Counted from the first letter of the stretch, positions 28,621-37,777 are shown. The stretch is 64,000 bases of DNA from Paenibacillus shirakamiensis (GCF_017874255.1 NZ_JAGGLD010000003.1:1-64000), one strand, 5' to 3'. Notes: generated by a model not told the origin, from the sequence alone. Numbers and translations: made by a program.

Positions 28621-28650
28621 AAGGGACGGCCCTTGGCCTGGCCGCCCCTT
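28621..28650 (-). repeat. Intercistronic hairpin after the binding-protein gene
   Basis: An 11-bp GC-rich stem (28621-28631 with 28640-28650, one G-U pair in the RNA, 8-base loop) lies between the binding-protein stop and the permease start, without a T-run. Such hairpins commonly stabilise the upstream message or reduce read-through, giving more binding protein than permease. Confidence 0.65.
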
Positions 28651-28689
28651 CTGGTTTCCTTAATATGCTAAAATTATCTCTTATTTTTT

Positions 28690-29715
28690 TTACTCAATGA
28701 TGTTAGTTTTTTGATCCTTCACTGCACTCTTCATCGCATCCGTTACTTCAATACCTTGCGCTTTAGCTGCTTTGAGGTTCATTATGAAATCAAGCTTTTC
28801 AGGGACCGTTACTTTGAGATCGCTTGGCTTTTTGCCATTCTTTAAAATCTCGACCGCCATTTGTCCAACTTGGTAGCCGTGATCATAATATTTAAAACCA
28901 ACAGTAGCAAAAGCTCCTTTTTCTACTGTATCGCGGTCACTTGCGAAGAAAGGAATATGCTTCGCATTTGCTACGGAAATGACGCTATTCACACCTTCTA
29001 CCACGGTATTATCAAGAGTTACATATAGTGCATCTGCACGTCCCACGAGGGATTCTGCTGCTTGCTTAACCTCAGACGTATTCGTGACGGGAGCTTGAAT
29101 GACTTTAATATTGTGGGTGCCAAAAGCTTCCTCTGCATGCTTTGCCATAGTTACTGCGTTAGATTCTCCGGTGTTCAGCACAATACCCACCGTCTTGACC
29201 TTAGGGAAGTTAGCAGCGATAAATTCAGCTAACTTCGAGACAGCTTCTGGGTTCATATCAGAAGCCCCTGTGATATTGCCTTCAGGCTTGTCCAAATCTT
29301 TAATTAGTTTGGCTCCAAGCGGATCGCTAACCCCAGCGAAAAGAATCGGTGTTTCCGTCACTTGTTTCTTAATGACTAGAGCCGTCGGGGTAGTAATCGC
29401 AAGAACCAAATCATCTTTATCCCCTTGAATTTTCTGAGCTATCGATAAATTGTTCGTCTGATCCCCTTGCGCATTGTTCACATCTAACTTCAGGTTCGTG
29501 CCTTCCGTGATTCCATTGTCTTTGAGAGCTGCCAAAAATCCATTTCGTATCGCATCCAAAGATGGATGTTCCACAATCTGTGATACCGCAATCTTGTAAG
29601 TTTTCTTCTCTGGGCTTGAATTTCCTGAACTTTGCTTCTCTGTTGTAGAACACCCTGCTGCTGTAAGTACTAATACCGCTGACAATACCAATGATCCCCA
29701 TAGACGTTTTCTCAT
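28690..29715 (-). CDS. ABC transporter substrate-binding lipoprotein (PF04392, TrpX-like)
   Basis: A lipoprotein of about 341 residues. It starts MRKRLWGS, has a hydrophobic signal and the lipobox LTAAGCS with the modified Cys near residue 22, then a Ser/Thr/Lys linker. The mature part KIAVSQIVEHPSLDAIRNGFLAAL and TPILFAGVSDPLGAKL fit the ABC_sub_bind (PF04392) family, whose best-known member TrpX binds tryptophan. I start at ATG 29715 behind GAGGGGG; the open frame runs to 29745. It is first in an operon with permease and ATPase and has a clear promoter and structured leader. Confidence 0.88.
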   Translation of the reverse strand: MRKRLWGSLVLSAVLVLTAAGCSTTEKQSSGNSSPEKKTYKIAVSQIVEHPSLDAIRNGFLAALKDNGITEGTNLKLDVNNAQGDQTNNLSIAQKIQGDKDDLVLAITTPTALVIKKQVTETPILFAGVSDPLGAKLIKDLDKPEGNITGASDMNPEAVSKLAEFIAANFPKVKTVGIVLNTGESNAVTMAKHAEEAFGTHNIKVIQAPVTNTSEVKQAAESLVGRADALYVTLDNTVVEGVNSVISVANAKHIPFFASDRDTVEKGAFATVGFKYYDHGYQVGQMAVEILKNGKKPSDLKVTVPEKLDFIMNLKAAKAQGIEVTDAMKSAVKDQKTNIIE

Positions 29716-29767
29716 TTCAAGCAAGGCCCCCTCTACATCTCTCAAATTAAATCCGGTTCTGGCAAAT

Positions 29768-29803
29768 CGCTTTAAAGCATTGGTAGATCAATGAGTTAAA
29801 GCG
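29768..29803 (-). promoter_or_regulatory. Leader hairpin of the TrpX-type operon
   Basis: Two 15-base arms (29768-29782 and 29789-29803) pair at 13 of 15 positions with a 6-base loop. The hairpin lies in the transcript between the promoter and the ribosome site of the binding protein. I could not match it to a T-box or other known leader; a role is inferred only from its place. Confidence 0.45.
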
Positions 29804-29849
29804 AAAAGCTGCAATTGAACGCTGTTCTATACCCGGACTTCGTAATCCT

Positions 29850-29878
29850 AATATAAATGGCGTGTCGATATCCGTCAA
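29850..29878 (-). promoter_or_regulatory. Sigma-A promoter of the TrpX-type operon
   Basis: On the minus strand TTGACG, exactly 17 bases, then TATATT. It is about 135 bases upstream of the binding-protein start, leaving room for the hairpin leader. Confidence 0.7.
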
Positions 29879-29901
29879 TCAAAAAATAGGTAAAAATAAA
29901 C

Positions 29902-29926
29902 AAAAAAAGCCTGATTTCTCAGGCTT
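29902..29926 (-). terminator. Terminator after the phosphodiesterase operon
   Basis: An 8-bp stem AAGCCTGA/TCAGGCTT (29907-29914 and 29919-29926, TTTC loop) followed on the minus strand by a T-run. It ends the transcript that carries the genes at 29972-31425. Confidence 0.85.
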
Positions 29927-29971
29927 CATGTCGTATATTAATTTACATTTATTACTATAATGGATTCGCCT

Positions 29972-30481
29972 TCAGTCATCTTTTCGATCGTAAAAGAAGT
30001 GATGTGCACGCATTTCATCTCCATAGATCTCCAAGATGCCAGCAGAAAATTTAGGCTCACGCCGTTTGTCCGCCGCTGATCCTGGATTGAATAGAAGAAT
30101 ACCGTCTACCTGCTTCAGTAAGGGCTGATGCGAGTGCCCGAAGAGTATCGCGTCCACCTGATCTTGCTTGAAAGCAAGTCTCGCTTTGTCCTCTGTGCTT
30201 CTTCCTGCAAAAGGAAGATGTCCATGAACAAGCCCTACTTTTTTGGAACCAAGCGTTAGAATTTTGCGCTGTCCAAACTTTGTTATGATGTCTTCGGGAT
30301 CATTATTACCAGCAATACCGTCTACAGGAGCTATCTGTGACAACATATGATAGACATCCAGCGTGACCCAATCGCCCAAATGTAATATTAAATCAACCCC
30401 TTGAAAATGCTGAACAATGGCAGACGGAAGCTTCTTGGCGGATCTAGGCATATGCGTGTCCGAAATAATTCCAAGCTTCAT
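29972..30481 (-). CDS. Metallophosphoesterase, YfcE family
   Basis: A 169-residue calcineurin-like phosphodiesterase of the YfcE/MJ0936 family. Metal and catalytic motifs are in order: ISDTHMP (about 6-12), LHLGDWV (about 35-41), GNND (about 59-62), VHGHLPF (about 84-90) and FGHSHQPL (about 114-121), then FNPGS. Length is normal. AGGAGG precedes the ATG. It lies 11 bases downstream of the DUF7916 gene, so the two form an operon. The natural substrate is probably a phosphodiester but unknown. Confidence 0.9.
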   Translation of the reverse strand: MKLGIISDTHMPRSAKKLPSAIVQHFQGVDLILHLGDWVTLDVYHMLSQIAPVDGIAGNNDPEDIITKFGQRKILTLGSKKVGLVHGHLPFAGRSTEDKARLAFKQDQVDAILFGHSHQPLLKQVDGILLFNPGSAADKRREPKFSAGILEIYGDEMRAHHFFYDRKDD

Positions 30482-30492
30482 GGTACATCCTC

Positions 30493-31425
30493 CTATCTTG
30501 TGGGAGATACGGCCATACGAATGTAAGTATGACGCCTGCCTCTTACAGCGATGGACAAGGCTTGAATATTCTCAGGTACAGCCATACCTCCAAACCCTGC
30601 GTCACCGATATGAAAAACATCAACGCCAGCCCTTTTTGCACTTAAAGCAATCGATCGAATCGTTCCTTCATCGGCTCCTTCTTGGCTTGTCCCAATTGCC
30701 GCTAACGTAAGCGCTCCCTTTTCTTTGACAGCCATGACGATCTGTGCCAGATCCCGTTCACGTACACCCGGTACGGTGCCTGGAGCGGGTAATAAAATAA
30801 TATCTGCTCCGGCTTCAACGAATTTCAGCGCTGTATCGACATCCACGACTTTTCCTCTTGTTCCCGCGGCATGCATTTTCCCCGCTATAACCAGACCTCC
30901 AAAATGTTCATTTGCCAGCACAATCGCTTGTTCAATTTGCTCATTCGTTACGCCCGTCTTCGGATTGCCCGTCAAACAGACGAAATCGAAACCAAGCTCT
31001 TTGGCCTTAGCTAAGGATCTCGAAGTAGCTCGGCGACCTTCAGGTAAGTTGAACAACGTCTCTACTGCATCCACATCATTATCTACAGGCTCTAAATTCA
31101 CACCAATAGGTAGTCCTGTTAGGGTTTTAAGCGTCTTTACAACGGATTCATCGATAAGAGGACCTTCATCTCCATCTGGACGAAAAGCATCGCCCGCTAC
31201 AACTCCCTTTACGTGGGGATGGAATACATCAAATAAATTAAGTAGTATTAGATCCGCACCAAAAGCCTTAGCAAGCTCTGCATTGGACAGCTCTGGCAGC
31301 AAAGATAGCGTCACTACGTTCTCGGAAAGTATGGTGCGGCCTTCCGTAGCAAAAATGGACTGCTTGAGTTCTTCTCTAGTTATGTTACGAAAATCTGAAG
31401 CACGACAATCAAGAATACGTTTCAC
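30493..31425 (-). CDS. DUF7916 family TIM-barrel protein (often named HAD-like)
   Basis: A protein of about 310 residues with the family start MKRILDCRASDF, GRTILSENVVTLSLLPELSNAELAKAFGADLILLNLFDV, and Gly-rich strands such as GVNLEPVD, LTGNPKTGV, IAGKMHAAGT, ILLPAPGTVPG and FHIGDAGFGG. The repeated beta-alpha pattern indicates a TIM barrel; databases often call it haloacid dehalogenase-like, which the sequence does not support. I start at GTG 31425 because AAGGAGG lies 8 bases upstream. Members often sit near sugar-uptake genes; here an alpha-glucosidase gene is upstream. Function unknown. Confidence 0.72.
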   Translation of the reverse strand: MKRILDCRASDFRNITREELKQSIFATEGRTILSENVVTLSLLPELSNAELAKAFGADLILLNLFDVFHPHVKGVVAGDAFRPDGDEGPLIDESVVKTLKTLTGLPIGVNLEPVDNDVDAVETLFNLPEGRRATSRSLAKAKELGFDFVCLTGNPKTGVTNEQIEQAIVLANEHFGGLVIAGKMHAAGTRGKVVDVDTALKFVEAGADIILLPAPGTVPGVRERDLAQIVMAVKEKGALTLAAIGTSQEGADEGTIRSIALSAKRAGVDVFHIGDAGFGGMAVPENIQALSIAVRGRRHTYIRMAVSPTR

Positions 31426-31466
31426 AAGTTGCACCTCCTTATGATATTCATATATGGTAACACACG

Positions 31467-33152
31467 CTAAGACATTAAATACACTCTGGCCTCATATGGA
31501 CGAAGTACCAATTCGCTAGTATTCTCATCTTTTAGAGGAGCGTAGTTAGAAATTAGTAAAACTGCCCCCTCCATCACGATAGATTTAGGAGCTTTGAAGA
31601 CGGGCTCACGACCGTAGAAATTTAAGATCACAAGAATTGTTCCCTCATTACTGGTTCGAGTATAAGCATAAATATCAGGATCATCCGGAAGAAGTAGATG
31701 ATATTCACCGTAGACAAGAATAGGATGTTCTTTACGTAACTTAATCATCTCTTTGTAATAATTATAGATGGAATCAGGATCTTTTACAGCATTCGCCGCA
31801 TTCACTTCCATATAGTTGGAATTGACATCGATCCATGGTGTTCCAGATGTAAATCCAGCATGATCTGTATTGTCCCATTGCATTGGAGTACGGGCATTAT
31901 CTCGGCTTTTGCGCCGAACGGCCTTCATGACTTCTTCTTCAGGAATGCCTTGATCTCGCTTCTCATGGTAGAAGTTCAGTGTCTCGACATCGCGGTAGTC
32001 ATCGATGGAATCAAAAGCTGGATTGGTCATTCCGATCTCTTCACCTTGATAAATATAAGGTGTTCCTTCAAGTGTAAGTAAAAATGTTGCAAGCATCTTG
32101 GCAGAGGGTATTCGGCACTGAAGATCGTTCCCGAATCTCGATACGGACCTAGGCTGATCATGATTCCCTAGATAATTGGCATTCCAACCTTTATCATGAA
32201 GGACGGTTTGCCACTGGCTCATAACTTTTTTGAGATCCAAGAGGCTCCAAGATTTGATATCCCACTTGCCACTACCTGGGGAAGCAGCATCTAAGTACAT
32301 ATGCTCGAACTGGAAGACCATATTGAGTTCCCGGCGCGTATCACCTACATATTCCAGCGCTTTTTCTGGTCCAAGGCCTGACGTCTCGCCTACCGTCATA
32401 ATGTCATAATAATATAAGACACGATCATTCAGGTTCTGAAGTAGAGTATGTACACGTTTTAAATTAGAAAACAGTTGATAAGCCCTTACTGTGGGAAGCT
32501 TATTTGGGTTATCTCCATCGGGCAACCCTTGCGCTTTTACGATGTGCGCCACGGCATCAAATCGAAACCCATCCACACCTTTTTTGAGCCACCACGCTAC
32601 CATCTCATGTAGCTCATCTACAACCCGCTCATTGTCCCAATTCAAATCGGGCTGCTGCTTGGCATAGAGATGCATATAATATTCACCTGTAGACGCATCA
32701 TACTCCCATACAGAACCGCTGAAATAAGATTCCCAATTATTGGGGGGACCTCCGTTCTTACCTTTGCGCCATATGTAATAATCCCGCTTAGGGTTATCCA
32801 CAGAAGATTTCGATTCAATGAACCAGGGATGATCACTCGAAGTATGATTTAGGACTAGATCCATCATGAGCTTCATACCTCGGCTGTGAATCTCCCTAAG
32901 CAAACGATCAAAGTCCTCCATCGTACCGAACTGAGGCTGAATAGCACAATAGTCACTAATATCATAGCCGTTATCATGATTTGGTGATTGATAGATCGGA
33001 CAAATCCAGATCACATCCACACCTAATTCTTTAATATAATCCAATTTGGACATAATTCCTTTTAGGTCCCCGATTCCATCTCCATTCGCATCTTTGAAGC
33101 TACTCGGATAAATTTGATACACGACACTTTCTTTCCACCATTTCGCCTTCAT
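31467..33152 (-). CDS. Alpha-glucosidase, GH13 (oligo-1,6-glucosidase type)
   Basis: A 561-residue GH13_31-like enzyme that cleaves alpha-glucosidic bonds at the non-reducing end of isomalto- or malto-oligosaccharides, or possibly trehalose-6-phosphate. It shows KESVVYQIYPSSF at the start, DLVLNHTSSDHPWF, nucleophile Asp in DGFRFDAVAH, Glu in TVGETSG and YLGNHDQPR. KKG and QQPDLNWDN are typical. No signal peptide is seen, so it is cytosolic. I start at ATG 33152 with GGTGGAAG upstream; the frame opens at 33194. It lies 41 bases upstream of the DUF7916 gene and may share a transcript. Confidence 0.9.
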   Translation of the reverse strand: MKAKWWKESVVYQIYPSSFKDANGDGIGDLKGIMSKLDYIKELGVDVIWICPIYQSPNHDNGYDISDYCAIQPQFGTMEDFDRLLREIHSRGMKLMMDLVLNHTSSDHPWFIESKSSVDNPKRDYYIWRKGKNGGPPNNWESYFSGSVWEYDASTGEYYMHLYAKQQPDLNWDNERVVDELHEMVAWWLKKGVDGFRFDAVAHIVKAQGLPDGDNPNKLPTVRAYQLFSNLKRVHTLLQNLNDRVLYYYDIMTVGETSGLGPEKALEYVGDTRRELNMVFQFEHMYLDAASPGSGKWDIKSWSLLDLKKVMSQWQTVLHDKGWNANYLGNHDQPRSVSRFGNDLQCRIPSAKMLATFLLTLEGTPYIYQGEEIGMTNPAFDSIDDYRDVETLNFYHEKRDQGIPEEEVMKAVRRKSRDNARTPMQWDNTDHAGFTSGTPWIDVNSNYMEVNAANAVKDPDSIYNYYKEMIKLRKEHPILVYGEYHLLLPDDPDIYAYTRTSNEGTILVILNFYGREPVFKAPKSIVMEGAVLLISNYAPLKDENTSELVLRPYEARVYLMS

Positions 33153-33354
33153 TCTTGCTTCCACCTTCCTGACTAATGACCTAGCCCTCAACATTATTAA
33201 ACCTTATGTACCATTCATGAATACTGGACCCTTCTTAAATTTTGCGAAGGAAGACTCATTTTTTATATGCTTAACCTTTCCGTTCTATAGTATAATAGTC
33301 AGGTTACACAAAATCGTTACATTGATATCTGCTTGAAAGGACAGTGAAGGCATC

Positions 33355-34581
33355 TTGAATGAAGCAACGACGTTTAAAAATAAACCTGTAATTCAATTAA
33401 CGAAATTCCGAAGATTATGGATTGCTATTCTTTTAGGTTCATTATCGGCTTTTGGACCGTTGTCCATTGATATGTATCTGCCATCTTTGCCGAAATTAAC
33501 CGCTGACCTTGGTACCAGTGAATCCTTAACTCAGTTTACGCTTACTGCTTTTTTGCTAGGACTTGCCTTAGGGCAACTTGTGGTTGGACCTCTTAGTGAT
33601 ATTAAAGGTAGACGCTCTCCCTTAATTATTTCCTTGATTCTATACGCTGTATCATCGCTCTTATGTGCTTTTGCCCCAACCATTGAGACATTAGTCGCCC
33701 TCAGATTTATACAAGGGTTATCTGGAGCGGCAGGCATTGTTCTATCCAAAGCTGTAGTCCGTGACTTATATTCAGGAACAGAACTGACGAAATTTTTCTC
33801 CTTATTAATGCTTATTAATGGAGCGGCTCCCATTCTTGCTCCCCTTATTGGTGGACAATTACTTAGAATTTTTCCATGGCGGGGCGTCTTTGTTGTATTG
33901 TTCGCAGTAGGTGTGCTTATGTTACTTCTTGTCATCCTGGGTCTCCCAGAGACTTTGCCAAAGCACCTTCGAGTAGCTGGAGGGTGGAAGCAGACTATGA
34001 CTACCTTTGGCCGCCTAATTCGTAACCGTGTTTTTATGGGCTATACTTTGGCACAAGGATTAATATCTGCGGCTATGTTTGCTTATATTTCTGGGTCATC
34101 TTTTGTTATGCAAAACGTATATGGCGTCACCCCTCAAGTCTACAGTCTGATCTTTGCAGTGAACGGGATTGGTATTATATTCGCTAGTCAATTGACAGGA
34201 CGCTTAGCGGGACGTGTACGCGAAAAGACCCTGTTCGTTACGGGGCTGATTATTGCAGGGGTGGGTTCTACTGTATTGTTGATCGACATTATATTTACCT
34301 CTCATATTCTTGGGGTATTGATTCCTTTGTTCTTCGTCATCGCCTCCGTAGGGATGGTTGGAACTTCTGGCTTCCCTTTGGCTATGCGAGATCAACAAGA
34401 TGCGGCGGGAAGCGCTTCCGCTCTGCTTGGCTTATTGCCGTTCATCTTAGGCGCAGCCTGTGCTCCACTAGTTGGAATTGGTGGAGGTGGAAGTGCTCTC
34501 CCCATGGGGATTGTAATGATAACTGCCAATCTGTTGGGTATTTTGGGCTATTACTTGTTGGTGCATAGGGCTCGTCATTAG
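33355..34581 (+). CDS. MFS transporter, Bcr/CflA subfamily
   Basis: A 408-residue major facilitator protein with 12 predicted helices. The DHA1 Bcr/CflA marks are FGPLSIDMYLPSLPKLTADLG (TM1 region), GQLVVGPLSDIKGRRSPL (loop 2-3 motif A) and RFIQGLSGAAGIVLSKAVVRDLY (motif in TM4-5). Members export drugs such as bicyclomycin, chloramphenicol or sulfonamides, and cysteine. It begins at TTG 33355, with GAAGG close upstream, and a TATAAT lies about 65 bases before it. Monocistronic with its own terminator. Confidence 0.9.
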   Translation: MNEATTFKNKPVIQLTKFRRLWIAILLGSLSAFGPLSIDMYLPSLPKLTADLGTSESLTQFTLTAFLLGLALGQLVVGPLSDIKGRRSPLIISLILYAVSSLLCAFAPTIETLVALRFIQGLSGAAGIVLSKAVVRDLYSGTELTKFFSLLMLINGAAPILAPLIGGQLLRIFPWRGVFVVLFAVGVLMLLLVILGLPETLPKHLRVAGGWKQTMTTFGRLIRNRVFMGYTLAQGLISAAMFAYISGSSFVMQNVYGVTPQVYSLIFAVNGIGIIFASQLTGRLAGRVREKTLFVTGLIIAGVGSTVLLIDIIFTSHILGVLIPLFFVIASVGMVGTSGFPLAMRDQQDAAGSASALLGLLPFILGAACAPLVGIGGGGSALPMGIVMITANLLGILGYYLLVHRARH

Positions 34582-34614
34582 AGTGTGTAGAATGGATAAA
34601 AGTACTGTGTTTTT

Positions 34615-34674
34615 AAAATAAAAGGTGTCATTCTTATCCTCTTGAAAGAGAATAGGAACGACACCTTTTATTTT
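34615..34674. terminator. Bidirectional terminator with long stem
   Basis: AAAATAAAAGGTGTC (34615-34629) pairs with its complement at 34660-34674, with a second imperfect stem inside. It lies between the + strand transporter and the convergent oxidoreductase gene. Confidence 0.85.
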
Positions 34675-34738
34675 AGTGTAACTATTGTAATTTGATAAAG
34701 ATGGAGTCAAAGCACAAGCGTAGCATCCAAGAAGCGGA

Positions 34739-35671
34739 CTACTCGGCTTCCTTCCATGTAGCAGCGCCTTGTGCATACAACTGACCTAGTACCTGCTCAC
34801 ATAATTTGTGGGTCTCTAGCGCATCTTGAGCTGTCACGGACGGCTTGCGATTTTCTTTAACCGAGGAAATAAATTCTTCAATAATTTGGTGGAACCCTCG
34901 CCGATACAATATGGGATCCCAATCTTTGAATCCTAAATGAACTTCTTTTCCATCCTGCATATGAATGGCCGTATTCAAATTCTGTGTAATCCATTTGTTA
35001 CCCGGTGTCATCACTTCTAAAATCTCTTCGGCTGTCCCGCTATCTCGGTTCATACTCCCTACAACCGAGAAGGATTCGCCATCCAGCTGAAGCATGACAT
35101 GATAGAGTTGTCCTCCTTCGATATAAGAAGTTACTTTCACACTATGGATAGGACCTGAAGCTAAGAAGCGAAGCGTGTCCACTACATGAATGAAATCATC
35201 CATAACAAAGCGGCGTGCAAAGTCTGGATGGTGCAGTCGGTTTTTTTGTAAAAAAATAAGTCTGCGCGGCTCCTTCTCTTTCATCTCGGCCACTAAGGGC
35301 GCGAACCTACGATTGAACCCAACCATTAGAATAAGATTTCTCGCTTCCGCTAATTCAACTAACGCTCTTGATTCTTCTAAAGTGTAAGCAATTGGCTTAT
35401 CTACGTAGACATGAACGCCCGCCTCAAGTAATTGTCTGACTATAATTCCATGCGATTCTGTAGCGGTATGTACAAATGCCGCATTTATATTGAGAGCAAT
35501 CAGGTCTTCTACTTGCGTGACCCGCTGCGTAATTCGATATTTGTTGCTTAAGGCATGAAGAGTATCTGCATTTCGCGTACATAACACAATCTCGATGTCT
35601 TCTCTAGCCGTAATTACGGGCAAGTATGCTTTTTGAGCGATATCCCCAAGGCCAATGATTCCTATCTTCAT
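34739..35671 (-). CDS. Gfo/Idh/MocA family oxidoreductase
   Basis: A 310-residue NAD(P)-dependent dehydrogenase. The Rossmann motif GIIGLGDIAQKAYLPVI starts at residue 4, and VYVDKPIAYTLEES carries the EKP-like motif as DKP. The C-terminal alpha/beta domain follows (about 120-310). Compared with most members, EKP is changed to DKP; the Lys needed for catalysis is kept. AGGAGG precedes ATG 35671. It is monocistronic and close to yhjJ/yrbE-like sugar or polyol dehydrogenases in layout; substrate unknown. Confidence 0.86.
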   Translation of the reverse strand: MKIGIIGLGDIAQKAYLPVITAREDIEIVLCTRNADTLHALSNKYRITQRVTQVEDLIALNINAAFVHTATESHGIIVRQLLEAGVHVYVDKPIAYTLEESRALVELAEARNLILMVGFNRRFAPLVAEMKEKEPRRLIFLQKNRLHHPDFARRFVMDDFIHVVDTLRFLASGPIHSVKVTSYIEGGQLYHVMLQLDGESFSVVGSMNRDSGTAEEILEVMTPGNKWITQNLNTAIHMQDGKEVHLGFKDWDPILYRRGFHQIIEEFISSVKENRKPSVTAQDALETHKLCEQVLGQLYAQGAATWKEAE

Positions 35672-35854
35672 CCTAATGATTCCTCCTCTGTATGCATTCT
35701 CTTTTATAATAAAAGAAGTGTGTGTATGGATAATTGTAACATGCCACTTAGAGTAGGCAGAACTCGAATAGAATAATCCATCTATTATAAAATAGAGTAC
35801 AATATAGAATTAATATAGAATTAAAATAGACTACAATTCTAGGAGGCCGTAATT

Positions 35855-36304
35855 ATGGAATTTAGATTTGCTATAGAAGATGATGTTCCCGAAATCGTAC
35901 GCTTATTAGCTGATGATGAATTAGGCCTGACCCGTGAAAGATATGAATCTCCTTTGCCCGAGGTATACATCCAAGCTTTTCGAGAGATTCAAGCCCAAGC
36001 AGGGAACTCCATCCTTCTTGCTCTAGAGGATGCTCAGATAATCGGCTGTCTTCAGCTTACCATCATTCCCGGGCTAGGTTGGCAAGGCCGCAAAAGTGCT
36101 CAAATTGAAGGAGTACGTATCGACAGCCGTTACCGCAGTAAGGGATACGGCGAAGCGATGATTCAACACACGGCACAGATTGCCAGAGCACAAGGATGCA
36201 CTGTACTTCAACTCACTACCGTTCATATTCGCACTGATGCGCAGCGTTTCTATACACGCAATGGATTTGTTGCGACCCATGTGGGCATGAAAATGGAGCT
36301 TTGA
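35855..36304 (+). CDS. GNAT family N-acetyltransferase
   Basis: A 149-residue GNAT of the small PhnO/YhhY-like type. It has FAIEDDVPEIVRLLADDELG at the N-terminus, IIGCLQLTIIPGL, the acetyl-CoA loop RSKGYGEAMIQHTA (about 94-107) and TVHIRTDAQRFYTRNGF near the end. GAGG precedes ATG 35855. The 70 bases upstream are very AT-rich, with a short direct repeat (AATATAGAATT twice, about 35801-35822) and a TCTATT-N4-AATAGA palindrome (35781-35796) that could be an operator. Substrate unknown. Confidence 0.82.
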   Translation: MEFRFAIEDDVPEIVRLLADDELGLTRERYESPLPEVYIQAFREIQAQAGNSILLALEDAQIIGCLQLTIIPGLGWQGRKSAQIEGVRIDSRYRSKGYGEAMIQHTAQIARAQGCTVLQLTTVHIRTDAQRFYTRNGFVATHVGMKMEL

Positions 36305-36325
36305 ACCCGCTGCCACCATCTGAGA

Positions 36326-36617
36326 CTATTCTTCGTAGATCATTTTACGAGTCATGCCCCAATCAATGATTAGATTTGTGCCGGTGACAAATGTATTCTC
36401 TAGATCCGTCAGATATAGACACGCCTTAGCTATATCCTCAGGGCGACCTACTCTCCCCGCAGAATGCTGCTCATGTTCTTCTGCCTTAAGTCCTGCATAA
36501 TCTTTGGTTGCTATCCATCCTGGACAGTCTCTTCTTGCACATCGCCTACGACAACGCTGGCGCCATGTTTTGCAAAGACTTGAGCTACTCTTTTACCCAT
36601 TCCATCCGCTGCTCCAT
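36326..36617 (-). pseudogene. Remnant of an SDR oxidoreductase gene with catalytic core deleted
   Basis: Read on the minus strand in two frames, this is a short-chain dehydrogenase that lost its middle. The N-terminal part (about 36617-36520) gives GAADGMGKRVAQVFAKHGAS, VVVGDVQEETV, the Rossmann motif and beta-2. After a frameshifting junction near 36515 it continues as PGWIATKDYAGLKAEEHEQ, then GRVGRPEDIAKACLYLTD and TGTNLIIDWGMTRKMIYEE, then TAG at 36326. About 130-140 codons with the Ser-Tyr-Lys active site are missing, and there is no start. The 5' end overlaps the last 11 codons of the epimerase gene in a different frame. Confidence 0.8.
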
Positions 36618-37502
36618 TTCATACCATATATTCTGAGTAAGGATAGGAAGCCAATCCGCGAGGTGACTGAATTTAAAACCGGCTTGTGACGCTTTTGTAG
36701 TATCCATCACCCAATTATCCGGTATACCAAAAGGAGAGGCATCCTCATTCTTGAATTCGTTGGTAATTTTAGCTTGTATGTGTGCGATTCTCTCCACCTG
36801 AGATAGTATCTCTCGGATGGACATCTGTCCTTGAGCACTTGCATTTACAGGCCCGACCACTTGAATTGACTGTGGGTTACCGAGCCATCTCAAGAACGAA
36901 GCGACCTCTTCTGCATGAATAAAAGACATGTGCGCATCCAAGTTCGGAATTCCAATCGGGAGCCCTCGTTGCACGCGTTCCACATGCCAATGTAGTCTCC
37001 GAGTGTAATCATCTGGACCTAGCACAATAGGAATTCTCGTTGCAGTGAAAGCGAAGTCAGCTCGCTGAGCAAATACAGCTTCGGCTTGGCGTTTTCCTTC
37101 TTGATAACTGAACTGATCTTTGTCACCCATTTGAATGGGATACGAGTAAGGGTCGAATCTATCTTCTCTCAATAGTTCTTGTTCGGGATCATACACGGAC
37201 AAGGTAGAGGTCAAGATATAACGAATAGGTTGGCTTTGAAAAGCTTTGACCGAAGCTAGCGCCTCATTGGAAGAGTAACAGATATTGTCATATACGCAAT
37301 CCCATTTCTCAAGCTGTGCCACACGCTTTATATCTTCAGGCCGAGTACGATCTATGATGACATGCTTAATGGAAGGCCCAATATCCGGTATATTATGTCC
37401 CCGTGTCGCCACTGTGATTTCATGACTACCTTCCTGCTGCAGTAGTTCTACTAATCTTTTTCCGAAAAACCGAGTTCCTCCAAGTATCAATATCTTCCCC
37501 AT
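36585..37502 (-). CDS. NAD-dependent epimerase/dehydratase, 3' end altered by fusion
   Basis: A 305-residue extended-SDR protein. It shows ILILGGTRFFGKRLVELL at the N-terminus for the cofactor, STLSVYDP and YQEGKRQAE carrying the Tyr-x3-Lys pair, and RIPIVLGPDDYTRRLHWHVERV as substrate-side segment. The family (YlbE/isoflavone-reductase-like epimerases) acts on nucleotide sugars or small ketones; substrate unknown. Its last 11 codons are shared, out of frame, with an SDR remnant, so the native C-terminus has probably been replaced. The main fold should still be complete. Confidence 0.82.
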   Translation of the reverse strand: MGKILILGGTRFFGKRLVELLQQEGSHEITVATRGHNIPDIGPSIKHVIIDRTRPEDIKRVAQLEKWDCVYDNICYSSNEALASVKAFQSQPIRYILTSTLSVYDPEQELLREDRFDPYSYPIQMGDKDQFSYQEGKRQAEAVFAQRADFAFTATRIPIVLGPDDYTRRLHWHVERVQRGLPIGIPNLDAHMSFIHAEEVASFLRWLGNPQSIQVVGPVNASAQGQMSIREILSQVERIAHIQAKITNEFKNEDASPFGIPDNWVMDTTKASQAGFKFSHLADWLPILTQNIWYEMEQRMEWVKE

Positions 37503-37777
37503 AAAGCTCCCTCATTTCTATTTTATAATCAACAGGTACTCATCCTTTGTATCCATCTATTATATCTTTGCCTATTTTGTGAGTACAACTTCCTATAGGA
37601 AAAATATGAATTTAGAGGGATATCTAAATGAGAGCCCTTCCCTAATAATGATTGCATGTGCTGGACTTTCGTTTATATATTATTAATCAACATTTCTCTC
37701 TCTATTTCGCAATCATTCCTCTTACATGAACGATTCTCTACCATCTGAACAATGAATTGAAGGGAGTGTCATCTTAT

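Noticed and set aside
30725..31444. Plus-strand open frame of 239 codons
   Set aside because: Shadow of the DUF7916 gene on the other strand; Ser/Pro/Thr-rich, no ribosome site.
33286..33310. TATAAT before the Bcr/CflA gene as a full promoter
   Set aside because: The -10 is good but the best -35 at 17 bases (TGCTTA) is poor, so I mention it only in the gene entry.
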